Assembly: GCA_934486785.1 (NCBI GenBank)
Contig: CAKSQK010000004.1
Coordinates: forward strand, 62,001-126,000
Reading direction: 5' to 3'
From: an uncultured Niabella sp.
GTDB taxonomy: Bacteria; Bacteroidota; Bacteroidia; Chitinophagales; Chitinophagaceae
DNA: 64,000 bases
The position numbers were made by a program, and so were the translations under genes. The notes under the pieces are model-generated. The model saw only the letters and a list, made by a program, of their open reading frames with translations. It was not told the origin of the DNA and ran no database searches. The stretch's first letter is position 1; the number at the start of each line of letters is the position of its first letter. Positions 55,891 to 64,000 of the stretch are shown in pieces.

Positions 55891-57663
55891 CTATTGAGGA
55901 GTGATCCGCATAGCATTAAGATAGTAAAATCCCGTTGAATTATCATTGGCTTCGCCTGCTGTAATGGTAATATCTATCTCGCCATTTGCATTTGGTTTAA
56001 TACCATTTGTACAGGCAATATTAGTCGCGTTACTACCTGTATTTAAGTAAGCTACTGCCTCATTTTGTCCTTTTGCAATATATTTCGTTTGCCTGTTTTC
56101 CGAAGTGCCACCCCGCGAGCCAAAATAACAAAAGTTATAACTTTTGGCTGGATCCAAATTGGCAATTCTTAATACACTTTGCTTAATAGTTAAATTAAGA
56201 AACGGCGCTTTAGGGTTGCCGTAATAAGAGTTTCGTGATACTGATGCTGGCATATTAAAAGGTGTTGTTGTATTTTGTACACCATCGGGGTTTGAGTTAT
56301 TAAACCGCTCGATAATGGTTAAAGAAACACTTGTAAGATTGCCATCCTTATCTCTAAGAAACGGAATAGTAGTGCCGGCATTAGGACTTGTTAAGCCATT
56401 CCAACCAAAAACTGGTACCTGCTGTGCAACATCTACAAAAATTGGATTGGAAAATGCAGAGGAGTTGATGGTTTTATAGGCTGTCATATCCGTTATTGTT
56501 TTAGGATTTAAAACAGCCGCGCGTGCAGCATGCTGCGCCATCTCCATCTCAATTGGGGAAAGTGCAAAAAGACCAGGATTGAATGGATTGCCAACAACAG
56601 GTTTATCAAACAGCGCCTCATACCAGGTGGCCGCTGCAAGGTACCTGCCTATATTCAAATCCAGGTGATAACCATCTCGTGTAAAATTATCGCCCCAAAA
56701 GCTTGTTCTGCCGTTTTGAATGGCAGTACCTGTAGGAACCACGATGTCAATAGGAACGAGTTTAGAAGCTTTGTCTGCAGCATCTACAATGGCATTGTAC
56801 ATGGCCAGTTGGTCGCGCCCGTAATTGGCAAACCCTTCATGGTTGGAGTTTTGTGCATACGCCCATGTTTGGTGCAACACATATTTGGTTCTTGAGTAAA
56901 AAACCCTGTTTTGCACATACTCAAATAGTGCAGGCAGTGTATTTTGGTAAGTATTAAACAGACCTGAATTCTGACTTACCTGCTGAAAGCTGATGTAATC
57001 CCAGCGCTCATCACTAATAGCGCGCTCAATAGAATAATTTTCTGTTGTTACTTTCACGCCGTTTGTACCAATTTTGCGGTAAGAATATACTGACCTGTTT
57101 TGCTGGGCATTGGTTAAATGATCCTGCAAAGATGTGCCGCCGATATACAGGTTGGCAATGATGACACTGTCACCCGCGGCCGTGATCATGGAATGAAGGT
57201 AATTCTCAATAGCATCTTCAGAAAAGCTGTTGCCGATTGCCAGTATTCTTGTAATATTATCCGGCGGTAATTCATCAATATGAATAGTGGTGGCCAGCTC
57301 CTGGTCGCCGGCATCTGAAATGAATTTTAACACCGCGGTTCCCTTTCTCAAAGCCCTTACGCTTACCGAGTAAGCAGATGTTCTGGTAACGCTGGCAAGT
57401 TTGGGATCAGAAATAGAAAACTCAAAAGGTTTAATAAATTTTTCACCGTTTTCAGTGCTGAGGTTGATCACTGCCGTTTCACCCGTCATTAGCGATACGG
57501 ATTGCTTGTCTACTACCACCGTTGCCTCGCCGGCTATGGGAGACTCCGGAAGGGTGCGCGGCTTTTGGCAAGAGTTAAGCGCGCTAATTGAAAACAGCAG
57601 GAAGAAAAGAGTTAAAAAAGAAAGCAGGGAGCTTTTTCTAAAAAATATTTTATCAATTATCAT
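55891..57663 (-). CDS. DUF4886 SGNH-hydrolase-like lipoprotein with Ig-like N-terminal domain
   Basis: 590 residues; lipobox ALNSC near residue 31. Residues about 45-130 look like a bacterial Ig-like (Big_2-type) domain. The DUF4886 domain (about 135-360) has ILAIGNSFSEDAI (block I Ser), an LYIGGTSL block and GYHLDLNIGRYLA (Asp/His-like block), so it belongs to the SGNH superfamily. The remaining part (about 380-590) is beta-rich, perhaps a binding module. Likely an acyl-esterase or glycan deacylase; succinyl or other acyl groups on arabinan are conceivable targets (inference). Sits 27 bp downstream of SusD4. Confidence 0.82.
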   Translation of the reverse strand: MIIDKIFFRKSSLLSFLTLFFLLFSISALNSCQKPRTLPESPIAGEATVVVDKQSVSLMTGETAVINLSTENGEKFIKPFEFSISDPKLASVTRTSAYSVSVRALRKGTAVLKFISDAGDQELATTIHIDELPPDNITRILAIGNSFSEDAIENYLHSMITAAGDSVIIANLYIGGTSLQDHLTNAQQNRSVYSYRKIGTNGVKVTTENYSIERAISDERWDYISFQQVSQNSGLFNTYQNTLPALFEYVQNRVFYSRTKYVLHQTWAYAQNSNHEGFANYGRDQLAMYNAIVDAADKASKLVPIDIVVPTGTAIQNGRTSFWGDNFTRDGYHLDLNIGRYLAAATWYEALFDKPVVGNPFNPGLFALSPIEMEMAQHAARAAVLNPKTITDMTAYKTINSSAFSNPIFVDVAQQVPVFGWNGLTSPNAGTTIPFLRDKDGNLTSVSLTIIERFNNSNPDGVQNTTTPFNMPASVSRNSYYGNPKAPFLNLTIKQSVLRIANLDPAKSYNFCYFGSRGGTSENRQTKYIAKGQNEAVAYLNTGSNATNIACTNGIKPNANGEIDITITAGEANDNSTGFYYLNAMRITPQ

Positions 57664-57690
57664 GACTTTGTTTGATTAATTGTTGGTAGT

Positions 57691-59538
57691 TTAATAACCA
57701 GGTGCCTGTACCAGGTTAGGGTTGATATCCATTTGCGCCTGCGGAACCGGCCACAGGTACATTTTTTTGGCAAACACCCTGTTCTTGTAAAAAGTTCTTC
57801 TAAAATAGGCGCCGGGGTTGGCAGCATTATCCGTTCTTACCGTACCTCTGAAGTTCATGCCGTATAAGCCGGTGTTCAAATATTGTTCGCCTTGTTTCCA
57901 CCTGCGGATGTCGTTAAACCTAATGCCTTCGCAATTGAGCTCGATGCGGCGCTCTCTTTTTATCGCTTCGCGCATATCAGCCTGCGAAAGGCCTGCAACC
58001 AGTGGCGGTATACCTGCCCTCTCACGAATGAGGTTTATATATTTTAAAATATCAGGATGGCCGGGAGAAGATTCATTCAGCGCTTCAGCATAACTTAAAT
58101 AAGCTTCTGCAAGGCGATATAATATACCAGGCTGATAAGTAAACCTGTTCAGCCGCGGAAACACTTCAAGGCTGATACGCTTGCGTACGTTGTATCCGTT
58201 TTGCGGTGCGTCAAACGAAAGACGTGTATCGGCGCCTCCCTGAACGAAATTCACTTTTCTGTTATCTACGCCCAGCCATGCATTATCAAAAATTACTGAA
58301 ACATAAAAACGCGGCTCGCGGTTGCAATACATATTGAAAGTACCGGTAGTGGTAACGGTTCCTTCGTTGGGGCCGCCACCTCTCCATTTTGTGTTCCTGT
58401 TTTCATCAGCGGTAGAAAAGCCGCTTTCAGTATAACCGGAAGCCGGATCGGTAATAGGCAAACCGTTTTTCATATAAAATGCGTCAACCAATTCCTGTGT
58501 AACGCCCATCCCACCGTTACCACCAATACCTATGGGCAGGTGATGCGCCTGGAACCCGTTTTGATCGGGATTATCAGACCTTCCCCAAAGTATTTCCCTG
58601 TTGCCTTCAGAAAATTTCTTTAGTGACAGGTTGTAATAGGACATGAACGGATCTATGGAACCATCGGCATTACGCTCATAGTAAAGTCCGTAACCAGCCG
58701 CGTCCGCGGCGTCAATCAGCTCTTTAAAAGCAGTGGCCGCCCTGGCCCATTTAGATGCATCATAATTGCCGAAAAGATTGGTGCCATGAATGTTTTTCCA
58801 ATTGCTGAAATCAGGATTACCGTTGAACAGCGGGCTGGCAGCAAACAGCAGGGTTCTTGCCCTGATAGCCAGCGCAGCTATCGAAGTAGCTTTACCCCAG
58901 TCGTGCTGATCCTGGTACACGGCAGGCAACATTCCTGCCACCTGCTTTAATTCGGTGTCAATCCAGTTTACCACAGAGTCGTAAGGGGTTTGCGTAATCA
59001 TCAGTTCAGACGCCGGTGTGCCCACATCTTCAATTACGCCGGGTTTAAACGGTATGGGTCCATACATTTCTATCATTAGAGAATAATAATAAGCTATAAG
59101 GAAGCGAACCTGTCCTTTCATAATATCCACATCAGCCTGTGTGACGCCTGGCAGCGGTTTTACTCTTTCCAAAAAGATAAGGCCGGAACGAATTCTCTTG
59201 GGCAATTCCACCCAATAATTAGGATTCCAAGCTGAACTTGCATTCCAGTCCCCCACCGTATAAGCGTACACATTTCTCCAGCCAAAAGGAGTCCATTCAG
59301 CAGGTATGGTCATATCATCTCCCATAATGTTAAAACCCTGGTCTTTAAAATAACCCCATAAAGGATTGGGAACGCCAGAATACACTCCTGCCAACCAGTC
59401 TTCCGTACGGATTTTATCGTTAAAGATCATATCCATTGTAAGCTGGTTATCGGGCATTTTATCAAGGAACTTGCTGCAACCGGTTGAAGAAAGAATTACA
59501 ACCAGCGCCAAACCTATAAGCAACTTATCAGTTTTCAT
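57691..59538 (-). CDS. SusD/RagB-family glycan-binding lipoprotein 4
   Basis: 615 residues from the ATG at 59538 (MKTDKLLIGLALVVIL with lipobox SSTGC); an in-frame ATG 24 bp upstream is also possible. SusD signatures YRLAEAYLSYAEALNESSPG and RIELNCEGIRFNDIRRWKQG are present, and the C terminus ends NLVQAPGY. Post-Cys sequence SKFLDKMPD fits surface export. Partner of SusC4. Confidence 0.95.
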   Translation of the reverse strand: MKTDKLLIGLALVVILSSTGCSKFLDKMPDNQLTMDMIFNDKIRTEDWLAGVYSGVPNPLWGYFKDQGFNIMGDDMTIPAEWTPFGWRNVYAYTVGDWNASSAWNPNYWVELPKRIRSGLIFLERVKPLPGVTQADVDIMKGQVRFLIAYYYSLMIEMYGPIPFKPGVIEDVGTPASELMITQTPYDSVVNWIDTELKQVAGMLPAVYQDQHDWGKATSIAALAIRARTLLFAASPLFNGNPDFSNWKNIHGTNLFGNYDASKWARAATAFKELIDAADAAGYGLYYERNADGSIDPFMSYYNLSLKKFSEGNREILWGRSDNPDQNGFQAHHLPIGIGGNGGMGVTQELVDAFYMKNGLPITDPASGYTESGFSTADENRNTKWRGGGPNEGTVTTTGTFNMYCNREPRFYVSVIFDNAWLGVDNRKVNFVQGGADTRLSFDAPQNGYNVRKRISLEVFPRLNRFTYQPGILYRLAEAYLSYAEALNESSPGHPDILKYINLIRERAGIPPLVAGLSQADMREAIKRERRIELNCEGIRFNDIRRWKQGEQYLNTGLYGMNFRGTVRTDNAANPGAYFRRTFYKNRVFAKKMYLWPVPQAQMDINPNLVQAPGY

Positions 59539-59582
59539 TATAAAATATTTTTTAGTTATCATATGCTATGCTGGTTTTTGTA

Positions 59583-62500
59583 TTATAAGAAGTTGATGTT
59601 TACCCCTGCAGAGAATGATTTTATGATCGGATATTTTAATCCGTCTGTCGTTTCCAGCTCGGGGTCCCAAAGTTTAAATTTTGAAAGTGTTAGTATATTG
59701 GAGCCGCGTGCAAATATCCTGAACCTGTCGATCCATACTCTTTTTGTGAAGCTGTGGGGTAATGTAACCCCCAGCTCCACATTTTTCAACCTGAGGAAAC
59801 TCATATCTTTTAACCACCAGGTTGAGGCCTGCTCATTATTCGCATTCACGCCATAGGTCAGTCTCGGCCAAAATACATCCTGCCGGGGGTTATCGGTCGT
59901 CCACCTGTCGTCAATGTTTGAATAAACGTTTCCTGTTGCGCCCAGGGCTGTACCAGGCATCCAGTTTTCACCGCCCAGTATTTGCCAGGTTCTGCCCGCA
60001 CCCTGGAAAAAGAAACCAAAATCTACCAGTTTGTAACGTATGGTTGAACCGAAGCCGTAAATAATCTCAGGCATGCGCGTGCCGCCAATGGCTGTTCTGT
60101 CCAGCGCGTTAATCACCCCGTCTCCGTTAAGATCGCGGTAGCGAATATCGCCGGGCCTTACGGTCTCGCTGAATGCTTGTTCAGGAATGCCCATTTTAAG
60201 CCTTCCGCTGGCATCAAAATCATCTTCAGTAAACAATCCTTCAGCCACAAGGCCAAAAAGCTGGCCTACCGGTGTGCCGGTTGCCGAACGGTAAGTCCCC
60301 AGCAATCCTATCGGCTCATCAATTTCTGTGCGCTTATTGTGTGCATAAGTGAAATTACCCATAGCGGTGATAGCCCAATCGTTTCCAAATTGTTTTTCCA
60401 CATTAAGCGACATATCAACGCCCTGATTTTCCACTTTGCCATAGTTGGCATATATCGTTCTGATGAAACCTGCCGAACCAGGCACATTGTTTCTTTGAAT
60501 GAAGATGTCTCTGCGATTTTCTTTAAAGAAATCTATATTAAAATTGATTGCACCATTGAAGAGGCCCAGCTCAAAACCAATGTTCTTTTTGGCAACGGTT
60601 TCCCAGGTAAGGTCTGGCACGCCCACATCGCCTTCTGCACGTCCCAGGCGGTAAATATCGTTATCAACACCCCAACGGTAAGAACCAAAGTCTGCAATCG
60701 TAGATATATAAGCAAATCTTCTGTCCCAGATGTTTTGCCCTAAAATGCTGTTACCGGCAGTACCCCAAGAGCCCCTGATCTTTAAATTGGAAATGACATC
60801 TCTTACAGACTCCATAAAATTTTCCTGAGATATGATCCATCCGGCTGCAACTGCGGGGAAAAAGCCAAAACGTTTCCCTTTTTCAAAATTTTCAGATCCA
60901 TTGTAACCGAAATTGAATTCAGCTATATATTTTCTGTCAAACGTATAGGAGAAACGGCCGGCAATTCCCTGGTTACGGTAAGGCAGCAGATCACCCCTGT
61001 CGTAATTGCGCTGGTTGTACAGCAACATGGTGTTTATGTCATGCTTACTGTTAAAAACGCGGCCGTAAGAAACCATCCCTTCCAGATAAAGGCTTTGATC
61101 GCCCCACTGCGAGCCGGTGCTGTAACCTAAAAATTCCTGACCATGACTGCCGATAACCAATACCAGCTTACCGTCAGCATCTCTTGTCGATGCCGGTACA
61201 TAATAATCCGGCGTTTTACTTCTGATGACAGAGTTGCCAGAGAACTTATCAAACGCAAAAGTGAGTTTTCCTTTTAAACCCGGTGTAATCCATTTAAAAT
61301 CCTGTTCGATAGCGGTGGTTGATTGTAACTGATTGACGCCCCAGCGCTCATAACCTCTTTGTGTAGCCCATGCCCAGGGATTTTCCCTGAAATTGATACG
61401 AGGAATTTCGCCGGTGGAGTATTGCGGTGGGTGAATGTATGGCGGAATGCGTGATGCCTGGTAGAAAAGGCCAAAATCAGTTTCGCCGGCGTTGCCGGGA
61501 GGTGCATTCCTTGTTTGCAGGTAGCCACCAATATTTACGCGTACTACTGTTGTAGGCGTAATGTTCAGGTCTACGTTAGACCTCACGTTGTAACGATTTA
61601 CTTTAATGGATGAGTTCCACTCCTGTTCTGTATCTCTTTTAATAATACCATCTTCAGTAAAATAACCCAGCTCCAGTGCATAACGCAGGAAAGCATTACC
61701 ACCGGTAAGGTTCAGGTTGGCGCGGTGATTGCTTGCGTGGTCTTTTGACAATACTTTCCACCAGTTCACATCAGGATATAGATCAGGGTCAGACTGATCC
61801 CTGTACTTCTGCAAAATTTCTTCTGAGATCATTGGATCCCTGCCGGCATCGCGGAAGATATCGTTCATCAACTCGATGTACTTCACAGCGCCTACATAAT
61901 CAGGTATTTTTACGGGCTTTGTATTAGCGCCTTCGTAACGGAAACTGAGCTTGGGAGGCCCTATTTTTCCGCGTTTTGTATTGATCATGATAACGCCGTT
62001 AGCGCCGCGCACACCATAAACAGCGCTGGCTGCCGCATCTTTAAGCACAGAAAATGATTCTATTTCTTCGGGATCAATATCATTAAGGCTGCGCTCCACA
62101 CCATCAATTAGCACAAGCGGCCTGGAGTTGCCGCCAAAGGTGCTCACACCGCGTATCCAGAAATCAGAATTGTTAGACCAGGGATCGCCGCTGCGCTGTA
62201 CGGCTATGATACCTGGAACCATGCCCGCCAGGTTATTACTTAGCGAACGGTTTGGCGTTAACTGCAGTTGCTGTGGCGTTACAGTACTGATGGCTCCTAC
62301 TACAGATGCCTTTCTTTGTGTACCAAAACCTACCACCACTACTTCATCGCCCAGGGCCACTATCTCATCAAGTGCCACATCCAACACACCACGTTTCGGC
62401 ACGGGCAGTATTTTGCTTTCGTATCCAACGTATGAAAACTCCAGTTGCACATCCCCATCAGAAACGTTGATCACATAAGCGCCGCTCTCGTCTGTTAAAA

Positions 62501-62693
62501 CCCCATTGGACGTTCCTACTTCCATCACACTTACACCCTGCAACAACTCACCGCTCTGGCTGGCCACCCTTCCGGTAACTTTTACGCGAGCAGCCTGTTG
62601 GCCAAGTACTGTTAATGGAAACCAATTAATGAGTAAAAAAAGAATAAACAGGAAAAGCCTCCTGCAGGCAAGCATTGGTTTATACATAATCAT
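59583..62693 (-). CDS. SusC/RagA-family TonB-dependent outer membrane transporter 4
   Basis: 1036 residues (Met1 at 62693 or Met3 at 62687). Signal peptide ends VLGQQ; carboxypeptidase-like domain, plug with YGVRGANGVIMINTKRG, barrel ending SAGVNINFL. No STN domain. Two operator copies lie just upstream (62713-62728 and 62769-62784). Heads the SusC4-SusD4-DUF4886-GH172 unit. A GH76 gene lies upstream on the same strand, so the ligand may be a mixed arabino-mannan fragment (inference). Confidence 0.96.
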   Translation of the reverse strand: MIMYKPMLACRRLFLFILFLLINWFPLTVLGQQAARVKVTGRVASQSGELLQGVSVMEVGTSNGVLTDESGAYVINVSDGDVQLEFSYVGYESKILPVPKRGVLDVALDEIVALGDEVVVVGFGTQRKASVVGAISTVTPQQLQLTPNRSLSNNLAGMVPGIIAVQRSGDPWSNNSDFWIRGVSTFGGNSRPLVLIDGVERSLNDIDPEEIESFSVLKDAAASAVYGVRGANGVIMINTKRGKIGPPKLSFRYEGANTKPVKIPDYVGAVKYIELMNDIFRDAGRDPMISEEILQKYRDQSDPDLYPDVNWWKVLSKDHASNHRANLNLTGGNAFLRYALELGYFTEDGIIKRDTEQEWNSSIKVNRYNVRSNVDLNITPTTVVRVNIGGYLQTRNAPPGNAGETDFGLFYQASRIPPYIHPPQYSTGEIPRINFRENPWAWATQRGYERWGVNQLQSTTAIEQDFKWITPGLKGKLTFAFDKFSGNSVIRSKTPDYYVPASTRDADGKLVLVIGSHGQEFLGYSTGSQWGDQSLYLEGMVSYGRVFNSKHDINTMLLYNQRNYDRGDLLPYRNQGIAGRFSYTFDRKYIAEFNFGYNGSENFEKGKRFGFFPAVAAGWIISQENFMESVRDVISNLKIRGSWGTAGNSILGQNIWDRRFAYISTIADFGSYRWGVDNDIYRLGRAEGDVGVPDLTWETVAKKNIGFELGLFNGAINFNIDFFKENRRDIFIQRNNVPGSAGFIRTIYANYGKVENQGVDMSLNVEKQFGNDWAITAMGNFTYAHNKRTEIDEPIGLLGTYRSATGTPVGQLFGLVAEGLFTEDDFDASGRLKMGIPEQAFSETVRPGDIRYRDLNGDGVINALDRTAIGGTRMPEIIYGFGSTIRYKLVDFGFFFQGAGRTWQILGGENWMPGTALGATGNVYSNIDDRWTTDNPRQDVFWPRLTYGVNANNEQASTWWLKDMSFLRLKNVELGVTLPHSFTKRVWIDRFRIFARGSNILTLSKFKLWDPELETTDGLKYPIIKSFSAGVNINFL

Positions 62694-62712
62694 TGTTATT
62701 TCTTATAAGACA

Positions 62713-62728
62713 GATTAATCGTTTAAGC
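62713..62728. promoter_or_regulatory. LacI-type operator GATTAATCGTTTAAGC (SusC4 proximal)
   Basis: Keeps the CGTTTAAGC half-site of the other copies; the left half is degenerate. It is 20-35 bp before the SusC4 start. The 315-bp gap 62694-63008 holds this site, the next one and otherwise A+T-rich sequence without a visible gene. Confidence 0.65.
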
Positions 62729-62768
62729 GAATCGATAAAAATAAACTCAGTGTGCACTGAGATTAAAA

Positions 62769-62784
62769 GCTTATTCGTTTAAGC
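62769..62784. promoter_or_regulatory. LacI-type operator GCTTATTCGTTTAAGC (SusC4 distal)
   Basis: Identical 16-mer to the sites at 43703 and 52585, 76-91 bp before the SusC4 start, and 56 bp from the proximal copy. Confidence 0.8.
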
Positions 62785-63008
62785 GAAATAAGCAGGTTTT
62801 TTTGAACCGGCCAAATTTTTATTTTATTTTTTTAAAAAAATTGGTCTGCTATAAAAAAATTTATTGACCAGGTTATTGAGACTATTAGAATACCTCAAGA
62901 ACGGATGGATATAAAAAATAGAATAAAAGAATAATCTTAACCAGGTCTCTTACAAAACCCGGCGTCTAAAAAAATTATGCTAGTCTGTTTAATTAAAATA
63001 GATCAGGC

Positions 63009-64000
63009 TCACATTAAACCATTTTTTTTCAGAAGATTCACAGCTTCCACCAGCATGATGCCGCTTAGCTGTACTGTGAGGTCGGTTTGGGCTCCGGGCT
63101 TGGTTTCCCAGGAGGCGTCAAATAAAGAGTACTGTTTATTGGTGGCCTTAGCCCACATGGTTTCTGCGTTCTTTTTTAAAAAATTAATATACGAAGTTCT
63201 TTTATCAGCCTGCAGGCCGCCGTCAATAATAAGCTGCGCCAGGTACCTTACAAAAATGCCTTTGAACAGGCCGCCATCTCCCCCACCTTCGCTTTTAAGA
63301 AGACCGTTGGTAACCAGGTTGCTGATCGTATAATCGGCAGCTTTTACAGCATCGGCAAGGTATGCGGCATCGTTGGTGATCTTATACAGCTCATATGCTG
63401 CACCTAAAAAAGTGCCCTGGTTGTACGTGAATATCCACCCGGGGCTTGATTGTATAATGCCGTTCTTATCAATATGATCATACACGGCGCCGCTTGTAGC
63501 ATTGTACAATTTTGTTTTTTCCCAGCTATACACCTGCTTTGCAAAATCCAGGTCGGCAGTATTGCCAAACTGTTTGTAAAGCCGTGCACCTAAAATAGCC
63601 GCCGGCCCGTTGGAACAGGCGTTTTTGGAGCCCCTGTCCTTATTCCACCAAATGCCGCCATCCAGGTCTGCTGACCAGCCATTTTTTATGTCAGGCCATA
63701 TCACATTGATCACGTCTGTGTAGCGCGTATCATTAGTGGCCTGAAAAGCCCTGAGACTTGCCAGTCCCATCCATTCCATATCATCATAATAATGGTTCAC
63801 CCACCTGTTGCCGTTTTTGATATACATGCCAGCCAGCAAATCTTCCATTTTAGTTTTGTAAGATGCCGTGCCAGTACGTACCAAACCATCTACCAGCACA
63901 TCTAACACATGCGCCGTGGGCCAGTACTGCACCCAGCCGTCATCGCCGGCATTGGGTGTGGCATTGTTGTTTTTTAAATAATACCTGCCTGCAGGATAAT
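63009..64000 (-). CDS. GH76-family endo-alpha-1,6-mannanase, 5' end beyond the window
   Basis: The frame stays open to base 64000, so about 330 C-terminal residues are seen and the start, with any signal peptide, is outside. An apparent GTG start at 63932 is internal. GH76 is recognised by the Asp-Asp catalytic pair in NHYYDDMEWMGLASLRA, by GGIWWNKDRGSKNACSNGPAAILGARLY and by FTYNQGTFLGAAYELYK. The family cuts the alpha-1,6-mannan backbone internally. Its place upstream of SusC4 links mannan cutting with the D-arabinan block; the gap of 315 bp with operators means it is probably not in the same transcript. Confidence 0.93.
   Translation of the reverse strand, partial: YPAGRYYLKNNNATPNAGDDGWVQYWPTAHVLDVLVDGLVRTGTASYKTKMEDLLAGMYIKNGNRWVNHYYDDMEWMGLASLRAFQATNDTRYTDVINVIWPDIKNGWSADLDGGIWWNKDRGSKNACSNGPAAILGARLYKQFGNTADLDFAKQVYSWEKTKLYNATSGAVYDHIDKNGIIQSSPGWIFTYNQGTFLGAAYELYKITNDAAYLADAVKAADYTISNLVTNGLLKSEGGGDGGLFKGIFVRYLAQLIIDGGLQADKRTSYINFLKKNAETMWAKATNKQYSLFDASWETKPGAQTDLTVQLSGIMLVEAVNLLKKNGLM

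Noticed and set aside
63930..63932. GTG at 63932 as the start of the GH76 gene.
   Set aside because: The frame continues open to the window edge with GH76-like sequence (AGDDGWVQYW), so this codon is internal.

Overview
The window looks like a chromosomal piece of a Bacteroidota bacterium, most likely a Chitinophagaceae-type soil or plant-associated glycan degrader (inference). The signs are four SusC/SusD pairs, stand-alone MnmD, a GH3-auxin-family enzyme, Lys/Ala-rich histone-like protein, promoters with the Bacteroidota TAnnTTTG box, and a tmRNA with a YAMAA-ending tag. There are no tRNA or rRNA genes, no insertion sequences and no CRISPR array.

Left part (1-18015) is mostly housekeeping: a YihY/BrkB membrane protein, a DUF4126 membrane protein and a small lipoprotein (+ strand); mnmD, ssrA (tmRNA), rseP, dxr and a GH3-like adenylating enzyme (- strand); rplU-rpmA, a histone H1-like repeat protein and a PolX-like protein (+ strand); then a 1256-residue NtrY-like sensor kinase, mazG, an esterase, a YeiH-type transporter and an SGNH hydrolase (- strand). 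Just upstream of ssrA lies a tandem array of degenerate copies of the tmRNA 5' end plus promoter region.

Right part (18090-64000) is one long minus-strand carbohydrate-utilisation super-locus. The block nearer 18-34 kb is alpha-mannan-directed: SusC/D pairs 1 and 2, GH92, a basic secretory protein-type zincin, a DUF1735/F5-8C surface binding protein, LacI regulator 1 and GH125. The block at 34.8-62.7 kb has SusC/D pairs 3 and 4, three DUF2961 (GH172) proteins, two DUF4185 (GH183-type) lipoproteins, a FucP-like permease, an L-fucose/D-arabinose isomerase, a DUF4886 SGNH protein, LacI regulator 2 and several unrecognised secreted proteins. A GH76 endo-mannanase gene runs off the right edge.

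The best integrated reading (inference) is a system for taking apart polysaccharides that combine D-arabinan and alpha-mannan, i.e. mycobacterial/actinobacterial lipoarabinomannan or arabinogalactan. Endo-D-arabinanases (DUF4185) would cut outside the cell, SusC/D pairs import fragments, GH172 enzymes trim D-arabinofuranose in the periplasm, GH76/GH92/GH125 dismantle the mannan core, FucP imports D-arabinose and FucI isomerises it to D-ribulose. No fucosidase, fuculokinase or fuculose-phosphate aldolase is present, which argues against plain L-fucose use. A repeated 16-bp LacI-type operator (ideal form GCTTAAACGTTTAAGC) in front of a GH172 gene and SusC genes 3 and 4 ties the D-arabinan block into one regulon, probably controlled by LacI regulator 2.
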